A stretch of DNA of 64,000 nt from Colwellia polaris (lineage in GTDB: Bacteria > Pseudomonadota > Gammaproteobacteria > Enterobacterales > Alteromonadaceae), in the NCBI RefSeq assembly GCF_002104515.1, contig NZ_NBOE01000011.1, positions 62,001 through 126,000 of the forward strand. The letters are read 5' to 3'. The notes under the pieces were generated by a model. The model saw only the letters and a list, made by a program, of their open reading frames with translations, had not been told where the DNA came from and ran no database searches. Positions 58,341 through 64,000 of this stretch are shown one piece after another. Both the position numbers and the translations under genes were made by a program. Positions within the stretch are counted from its first letter, which is position 1. The number at the start of each line of letters is the position of its first letter.

Positions 58341-60897
58341 GCAAGCTTTAAAAGATGAGTTGGCTTTGCTAAAACATCAAAATGCTAAACTTATTAAAAT
58401 TAACAATGCTTTAATGCAACGTGTTGAAGACAGTGGCGAAAATCAATATGCCCCCTACACCGCTTTTGAACATTCTGTGCACTTAGCTGAACAAGTAAGA
58501 GAAAAAACGCAAACACTGAATGAAACACTCGCAAAATTAGAGTCGAGTAACCGAGCATTAAAACAAGCAAATGATACTGCCAACTTATTTAAACAACGCT
58601 TTATAGATGCGATTGAAAGCATTACAGAAGCCTTTGTTTTACTCGATAACGATGGCAGAATTATTCTTCAAAACAGTAACTTTGCCAGCTTTTGGAGTGA
58701 TTCTGGCTTACCTATTGTTGAAGGTGCAAACCTTAATGACTTAAAAGAGTTAGCTAAAACACGTGGCATTATTCGTCGAGCATCACCGGGGGATAGTTTT
58801 GCCAGCCCCGTATATCAGCTATCAGACGACCGTTGGTTCCAACTCAACGAACATCGCACCAGCGAAGGTGGTTGGGTAATGCTTTATACCGATATTACTG
58901 CCATTAAAAATGCAGAAAGCGCCCGATACGAGCGTGGCATGGCGCAAAAGTCTTTGTTACTGCAAAACTTAATTGATAACCTTTCACAAGGTGTGGTTTT
59001 GATTAGCAGCCAAAACAAAATTGAAGTATGGAATATGCGGTTTGCACAAATTAGTCAATTATCGCCAAACCTTTTACGGGCAATGCCCAACACCAATAAT
59101 GTGCAAAACTTAACCGAGCTTGATCTCGCACCAAAATCTAGTACAGATAACTATTATTATACCCAAACGCTAATGAATGGAACGGTTTTAGAAATACGAG
59201 ATCATCGTTTAAATAATGGCAAAATCATCAAAACCTACAGCGATATTACCGAACGTCATCGCTATGCAGAATCGTTAAGAAAAAGTGAAAGTTGGCTGCG
59301 ATTAATTACTGATAATGTGCCCGCGATGATCGCCTACATAGGCGAAGATCTAAAATATCAGTTTACTAACCAAGTGTATGTTGACTGGTATGGTTTGCCG
59401 CAAGGCGGACTTAATGGTTTGGAGCTTGAACAAAGTCGTGTGCATACTAATTTCACTGAATTAAAATCTTATGTTGATCGCGCTTTAAAAGGTGAAAGTG
59501 TCAGCTTTGCCATGGAAGAGAAAAACAAAAAAGGTGAGCCTTGCTACCTTTTAAAATCTTATGTGCCTAATCGCGACAATAAAGGCCATGTTCTTGGGTT
59601 TTTCGTGCTTATTCGCGACATTACCGCACGTAGAAAAGATGCCCTTGCGCTGCAAAAAGCTCATGATCAACTTGAAATTAGAGTGCAAGAAAGAACGGTT
59701 CAACTGCAAGGGTTAAACGATAAGTTAATTGTTGAAGTAGCTGAGCGCAGCCAGGCACAAGCGAATTTACATAAAGCCAAAAGTGAAGCTGAGTTTGCCA
59801 ACAGCACCAAAACAAAATTTTTAGCTGCTGTTAGCCATGACCTATTACAACCCTTAAATGCGGCGCAGTTATTTACCAGTTCTTTAATGGAAAAAACGTT
59901 AGAAACTCATACCAAAAAGTTGCTCGGCTCTGTGTCTAATTCATTAGACGATTTAGAGAATTTAATTTGTACCTTGGTGGATATTTCAAAACTAGATGCT
60001 GGTGTGGTAAAAGCTGATAAAAGCTCATTTAAATTATCAGAATTACTGAACAATCTAGCCAGTGAATACCAACAAACCAGTGAACAATTTAAAGTAAAGT
60101 TACACTATGTTAGTAGCGATCTTGTGGTTAATTCTGACAGCGTATTATTAGCGCGTATTTTACGTAACTTTCTTTCTAATGCCTTTAGGTATGCAAATAA
60201 TGGCAAAGTATTGCTTGGGTGTAGACGCCAAGGAGATCATGTTTCAATCCAAGTATGGGACAACGGAATGGGTATTGCCCAAGACCAGCTTCAAGAGATA
60301 TTTAAGGAGTTTAAACGTCTTAAATCGTCTCAATCAGCGTTTCGTAACGGCCTAGGCTTAGGGCTTGCCATTGTCGATAAAATTTCAACCGTATTAGAGC
60401 AACCTATTATGGTTAATTCTACCTTAGGTAAAGGCTCAGTTTTTTCGGTAAAAGTGCCCTTAGGTAAATTAAGTGACTTACCTCAAACCATAAACCCTCA
60501 AAATTACGTCCTTGATAATACGGCTTTAGCTAAGCGTAAAATATGGATTATTGATAATGATACGACCGTTTGTGCCGGTATGGCTGAGTTATTAGGCGGC
60601 TGGGATTTTATTGTAACCACCGCAACTAGCTTGAAACATTTGCAAGAACAAGTGAATGTGGCAGATGACCATGCAGACATACTCATTGTGGATTACCATC
60701 TTGACGACGGCGTTAATGGTTTAGACGTTTCAACCGAGATAAACAGCTTACGCGATAATGAACTGCCGGTAATTATGATCACCGCTAATTACAGTAAAGA
60801 GTTAAAGAACGAGGTTAAAGCTAACGATATTCTATTACTTAACAAGCCAGTAAAACCGATGAAATTAAAAACCTCAATGCTGTACTTGTTGAAATAA
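58333..60897 (+). CDS. PAS-containing hybrid histidine kinase (NahK/ErcS'-like)
   Basis: 854 residues, no obvious membrane segment. Order: coiled coil (1-85), three PAS regions (about 93-190, 212-300, 318-435), coiled coil, HisKA with His502 (AAVSHDLLQPLNA), HATPase (NFLSNAFRYANNGKV, DNGMGIAQD, GLGLGLAIV) and a C-terminal receiver with Asp787 (ILIVDYHLDDG). The overall build and the SHDLLQPLNAA box match NahK/ErcS' kinases. It is coupled to the FIST gene and could act, directly or by a phosphorelay, on the AgmR-like regulator at 38332. Confidence 0.9.
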   Translation: MSEQALKDELALLKHQNAKLIKINNALMQRVEDSGENQYAPYTAFEHSVHLAEQVREKTQTLNETLAKLESSNRALKQANDTANLFKQRFIDAIESITEAFVLLDNDGRIILQNSNFASFWSDSGLPIVEGANLNDLKELAKTRGIIRRASPGDSFASPVYQLSDDRWFQLNEHRTSEGGWVMLYTDITAIKNAESARYERGMAQKSLLLQNLIDNLSQGVVLISSQNKIEVWNMRFAQISQLSPNLLRAMPNTNNVQNLTELDLAPKSSTDNYYYTQTLMNGTVLEIRDHRLNNGKIIKTYSDITERHRYAESLRKSESWLRLITDNVPAMIAYIGEDLKYQFTNQVYVDWYGLPQGGLNGLELEQSRVHTNFTELKSYVDRALKGESVSFAMEEKNKKGEPCYLLKSYVPNRDNKGHVLGFFVLIRDITARRKDALALQKAHDQLEIRVQERTVQLQGLNDKLIVEVAERSQAQANLHKAKSEAEFANSTKTKFLAAVSHDLLQPLNAAQLFTSSLMEKTLETHTKKLLGSVSNSLDDLENLICTLVDISKLDAGVVKADKSSFKLSELLNNLASEYQQTSEQFKVKLHYVSSDLVVNSDSVLLARILRNFLSNAFRYANNGKVLLGCRRQGDHVSIQVWDNGMGIAQDQLQEIFKEFKRLKSSQSAFRNGLGLGLAIVDKISTVLEQPIMVNSTLGKGSVFSVKVPLGKLSDLPQTINPQNYVLDNTALAKRKIWIIDNDTTVCAGMAELLGGWDFIVTTATSLKHLQEQVNVADDHADILIVDYHLDDGVNGLDVSTEINSLRDNELPVIMITANYSKELKNEVKANDILLLNKPVKPMKLKTSMLYLLK

Positions 60898-61136
60898 TAG
60901 CTGACTAAAGCAAGTAACTTATCCGTTCTAACTAGCCTTTTTTAAGCAACTTGATATAAGTAGCCTGTTTGAAAATAGTTTGTGCCTCAACCGGATACAT
61001 TGAAACAGCTAGCCTGCTTAAACCTTAACGTTAAATATTGACTTTTAAGTTGTGCTACTCGAGAAATTATCCTACTTTACCCCTAGGTCAAGCGTTCATC
61101 TTTTGTCAAAAATCAACATTCATAAGTGAGATTAAA

Positions 61137-62027
61137 ATGTCAAAAAAACTAAACAATGATATCCCTCAAGAAGCATTTGACTGGTACGACTCTTATGCAC
61201 ATGGCGGCATGGATCGTAGAACATTTATGGCAAAGCTTGGTACTTTAGTGGCTGTGGGGTACTCAATGACCGTACTCACATCGGCACTTTTACCTAATTA
61301 CGCCTTAGCTGAACAAGTTTCTTTTAATGATGCTGACATAAAAGCAACGTATGAATCTTTTGACTCGCCGAACGGTTACGGCACCGGAGCAGGCTATTTA
61401 GTTACACCAACCAATAAAACAGGCACCCTGCCCGTTGTACTTGTTATTCATGAAAACAGAGGTTTAAACCCTTATGTTAAAGATGTAGCTCGCCGTTTGG
61501 CTAAAGCTGGCTACCTTGCCTTTGCGCCCGATGCTTTATTTCCTTTAGGCGGCTACCCTGGTAATGACGATGAAGGTAGAGCAATGCAAAAAACAATGGA
61601 TCGCGCTAAGATTCAACATGACTTTGTGGCGGCGGCAAACTTTATTAAGCAACACCCAAGAAGTAACGGCAAGCTAGGTGCTGTAGGCTTTTGTTTTGGC
61701 GGTTATATGGTTAATTATTTAGCAGCTATTGACTCTGATCTTATTATCGCCGGCGTCCCCTTTTACGGCACACCTGCATCGAAAGAGTTAAGAAAAAATA
61801 TTAAAGCATCGTTACTTGTTCAACTAGGTGAGCTTGATGAACGAGTGAATAAATCTTGGCCTGAATATGAAAGCGACTTAAAACAGGCGGGTGTCCCTTA
61901 TAAAATGCACATGTATAAAAATGCTAATCATGGTTTTCATAACGATTCTACAGGGCGATATGATAAAGAAAATGCAGACCTTGCATGGGAGCGTACATTA
62001 GCGTTTTTTGCAGAAAAACTAGTGTAA
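61137..62027 (+). CDS. Dienelactone hydrolase with Tat signal
   Basis: 296 residues from ATG 61137; the frame extends upstream to 61038 but this start has a ribosome site and a sensible N-terminus. The twin-arginine signal (MDRRTFMAKLG, then a hydrophobic stretch ending ALAEQ) predicts folded export to the periplasm. The catalytic domain is of the dienelactone hydrolase kind: nucleophile Cys186 in GFCFGGY, an Asp in GELDERV and His in NANHGFHND. Relatives occur in PQQ alcohol gene clusters; the substrate is unknown. Confidence 0.88.
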   Translation: MSKKLNNDIPQEAFDWYDSYAHGGMDRRTFMAKLGTLVAVGYSMTVLTSALLPNYALAEQVSFNDADIKATYESFDSPNGYGTGAGYLVTPTNKTGTLPVVLVIHENRGLNPYVKDVARRLAKAGYLAFAPDALFPLGGYPGNDDEGRAMQKTMDRAKIQHDFVAAANFIKQHPRSNGKLGAVGFCFGGYMVNYLAAIDSDLIIAGVPFYGTPASKELRKNIKASLLVQLGELDERVNKSWPEYESDLKQAGVPYKMHMYKNANHGFHNDSTGRYDKENADLAWERTLAFFAEKLV

Positions 62028-62076
62028 AAATATGCTTTCACATCGAGTTGATCAACATTGGTCAACTCTTTAACCT

Positions 62077-62100
62077 CTACTATCTACTATCTACTATCTA
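62077..62100. repeat. 7-base tandem repeat
   Basis: ctactat repeated three times plus a partial copy, in the short gap between convergent genes. Probably replication slippage. Confidence 0.9.
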
Positions 62101-62124
62101 AAAAGCTTCGCTTAAATTGAGCTC

Positions 62125-63792
62125 CTAATCCTTAGCTATTCTTTGTAAATAGCCAACAATATTTTCAGGGCTTAAATCAGCAACATTACGGTTTGTTACT
62201 TGATGAACCCTGCCGTACTTTATTTTAGCCAGTGCTAGGCTCTGGCTAATAAAAGCCATATCTTCACTTAAGGTCAACAAGCATGGTGAAATTGTATTTA
62301 TTTGCTCGACTGGGGCTACGTCAAAAGCGCTATAAATAGCAAGATAAGCTGAGTCTTCAATGGTTAATGCTTGTATGGCATAACAAAAGCCTTCACACCT
62401 TCGTGCTATAAATGCGGGATAAGCACTCAATATATAACTGGTGATATTGGCAATAGCTTGTTCTTTTTTGCTAATTTTTATCAACCATAAGGCGTTATGC
62501 TGATCGTAAACACTTACCGCTTTAGTGTGATTCTTTTGGTGTTCGTTCTGACTTAACTCTTTGCTAGTTAAGTTTTTATTAGCTGAGTGATTTAATACAA
62601 ACTGTTGTTTTGCTTTTAGGCAAAGCGAAGTGAATAGTTTAGGTAATGGCTGACTTGCTGACTCGGCTTTACTTCTTTTAACTGGGCTAGTAACAGCACT
62701 ACTGCCAACACTAATCTCAGCACTAGTATCAAATGTTTGCTCAGCATTAACCGCATCACTAATTTTATCAGCCAAAGATACAAGTGGTGCAATTACCCCT
62801 GCTTTAGCTGTTTGAGCTGCTTTTTCTATTTGAATTATTTTAGACTTGGGCTTTAGTTTGAGATTGAGTTTGGATTCGGCTTTCACCTGCCCTTTAATAT
62901 CAACGGTCAACGTTTCATTTTCAACACTTTTATATTGTTCAAAACGTAAGTCATTTGGCGTGTTCAACGTTAAATAATAAGCATTTATAAGCGTGTTAAT
63001 TGCTGGGGAATATTTTGCTTGGTAACGCTCAGTTTCGTTATTATCACCACGATTTTTACTGGTTTTTTTTATCTCGGCGTTAGCTTTATTTTTTAACGAA
63101 TGGTTTTGGTTATTTTGTGCTTGGCTAGCTTGTGCTTGGCTAGCTTGCACAGATAAGCGCGAAATTAGCGTTGATATGTTTTCAATATCGGCATTAGCGG
63201 TAACTAACGTAATATTGCTGGCTTGATAAAAACCTTGATGAAAAGCCCTAATTTCTTTAAGTGTTAAGTCGCCAATAGTACTGCTGACACCACCATAATT
63301 AAACTCACCTTCTATCTCGCTTGTTTCGCTTATTTCTTTTTTTTCTTTTATTTCGTTGTTGCTCTTGGTGTGCTCTATACCAATAAGTTCACGATAAATA
63401 ACGCCTTTATCTTTGCCATCATAAACTTCACCGTTTAAGTACTCTTCATTGAACACCGGTGAAAATAAGCCATTTAATAAATACTCTACAACTAAGTTAA
63501 AGGTACTTTTACATTGGCTTTGGCAATGGAAATAAGTGGTATCAGCAAACGTAGAAGCATTAATTTTTGCATCAGTAAGCGCAGTGAGTTGAAATAAAGT
63601 TTCAGGATTTTCAAAAGCTAAACTGCGACGAAAAATACCATGTTCAACACCATGTGCTACGCCGCTATTATCAAATATTGGCGTGTTAACCACAAATAAG
63701 GCGCTATAGCCCTCATTATTAATGATATTGACCTGCTTTAAACCATTTTCATGGCGATACAATTTATCAATCAAGGCTGCATCTACGCTCAT
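62125..63792 (-). CDS. pqqF: M16 peptidase-like protein, PqqF-type candidate
   Basis: 555 residues. The inverted zinc motif is His47-GVE50-His51 with a distal Glu135 in GVIYRELIG, as in M16 (insulinase) peptidases. Residues about 215-370 are low-complexity and rich in Lys, Asn, Gln and Ala, with a 15-base tandem repeat (ASQAQ units), an unusual insertion. It is shorter than known PqqF (about 760). Its ATG overlaps the stop of pqqE (ATGA). In PQQ synthesis an M16 protease cuts the PqqA peptide; this is the probable role. It might instead need a partner for the missing half. Confidence 0.8.
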   Translation of the reverse strand: MSVDAALIDKLYRHENGLKQVNIINNEGYSALFVVNTPIFDNSGVAHGVEHGIFRRSLAFENPETLFQLTALTDAKINASTFADTTYFHCQSQCKSTFNLVVEYLLNGLFSPVFNEEYLNGEVYDGKDKGVIYRELIGIEHTKSNNEIKEKKEISETSEIEGEFNYGGVSSTIGDLTLKEIRAFHQGFYQASNITLVTANADIENISTLISRLSVQASQAQASQAQNNQNHSLKNKANAEIKKTSKNRGDNNETERYQAKYSPAINTLINAYYLTLNTPNDLRFEQYKSVENETLTVDIKGQVKAESKLNLKLKPKSKIIQIEKAAQTAKAGVIAPLVSLADKISDAVNAEQTFDTSAEISVGSSAVTSPVKRSKAESASQPLPKLFTSLCLKAKQQFVLNHSANKNLTSKELSQNEHQKNHTKAVSVYDQHNALWLIKISKKEQAIANITSYILSAYPAFIARRCEGFCYAIQALTIEDSAYLAIYSAFDVAPVEQINTISPCLLTLSEDMAFISQSLALAKIKYGRVHQVTNRNVADLSPENIVGYLQRIAKD

Positions 63793-64000
63793 ACTTTTAC
63801 GGTAACAATATTTAACTCAGCATTTTTAGCATGTTTCATCGCCGTACTTTGGTTAATGCGATCAACAATAGCTTTAGAAGGTTTTATTGCGCTCTCGATA
63901 GCTTGTTGAATAAGATGATGATCTTCAGACTTACTACAAACAGGATCAGTTTTGTGCATGTCGCCTGTCATCATAAAGGCCTGACAACGACAACCGCCAA
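63789..64000 (-). CDS. pqqE: PqqE, C-terminal end (cut by window edge)
   Basis: The reading frame enters from the right edge and ends at 63789. It carries [20 protein letters not shown], the conserved C-terminal cysteine segment of PqqE, the radical SAM enzyme that links Glu and Tyr of PqqA in the first step of PQQ synthesis. Only about 70 residues are in the window. An internal ATG at 63974 is not the real start. The rest of the pqq operon is expected further right on this strand. Confidence 0.88.
   Translation of the reverse strand, partial: GGCRCQAFMMTGDMHKTDPVCSKSEDHHLIQQAIESAIKPSKAIVDRINQSTAMKHAKNAELNIVTVKV

Noticed and set aside
63789-63974. A separate 61-residue gene
   Set aside because: The frame continues to the window edge and contains the conserved C-terminal segment of PqqE, so it is the end of that gene.

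Overview
The window looks like chromosome of a marine, AT-rich gammaproteobacterium of the Alteromonadales, most likely Colwelliaceae (Colwellia or Thalassotalea type). That is inferred from gene style: TonB-dependent receptors, PL7 alginate lyases, LuxR-type and FIST/PAS signalling, and codon use rich in A and T. No rRNA or tRNA gene, CRISPR array or prophage was recognised. Two genes run off the ends: a TonB-dependent receptor on the left and pqqE on the right.

Layout, left to right. (1) 1-1712: N-terminal part of a polysaccharide-type TonB receptor, then a long non-coding stretch with a small inverted-repeat element. (2) 2.7-6.8 kb: glycerol use (glpK divergent from glpR-glpD) with GlpR-like half-sites. 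(3) 7.2-8.7 kb: a REP-associated tyrosine transposase (RAYT) bracketed by oppositely oriented short repeats. (4) 9.2-13.6 kb: Leloir genes galE-galT-galK followed by a Gfo/Idh/MocA oxidoreductase. (5) 13.7-20.3 kb: an exported alpha/beta hydrolase, an aldehyde dehydrogenase paired with a thiamine-diphosphate (TPP) enzyme, and a Kef-type antiporter. (6) 20.5-26.3 kb: the urease operon ureDABCEFG plus a mini membrane protein, preceded by a good NtrC site and a sigma-54 promoter. (7) 26.7-34.6 kb: alginate degradation (two PL7 lyases around a lipoprotein with a duplicated unknown domain) and a TonB receptor. (8) 34.8-38.3 kb: an HDOD protein and a NIT-domain chemoreceptor.

(9) 38.3-64.0 kb is the most striking part: one nearly complete PQQ-dependent alcohol oxidation island. 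It holds an AgmR/ErbR-like response regulator, a porin, a TonB receptor with very acidic loops, an EthD protein, and an ABC system matching the Pseudomonas putida PedA1A2BC set (permease, ATPase, beta-propeller, periplasmic binding protein). Divergent from these are a PedF-like cytochrome c, an MxaJ/XoxJ-like periplasmic protein, a PQQ alcohol dehydrogenase, an ExaC-type aldehyde dehydrogenase, a NosR-like flavin/iron-sulfur membrane protein, a FIST protein translationally coupled to a PAS hybrid kinase, a Tat-exported dienelactone hydrolase, and a PqqF-like peptidase coupled to pqqE. The dehydrogenase carries the extra aspartate (Asp322-Phe-Asp324) that marks lanthanide-dependent quinoproteins. 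The island therefore plausibly combines lanthanide uptake, PQQ maturation, alcohol and aldehyde oxidation, electron transfer and sensing in a marine bacterium. That reading combines visible residues, known family functions and inference; the metal has not been shown.
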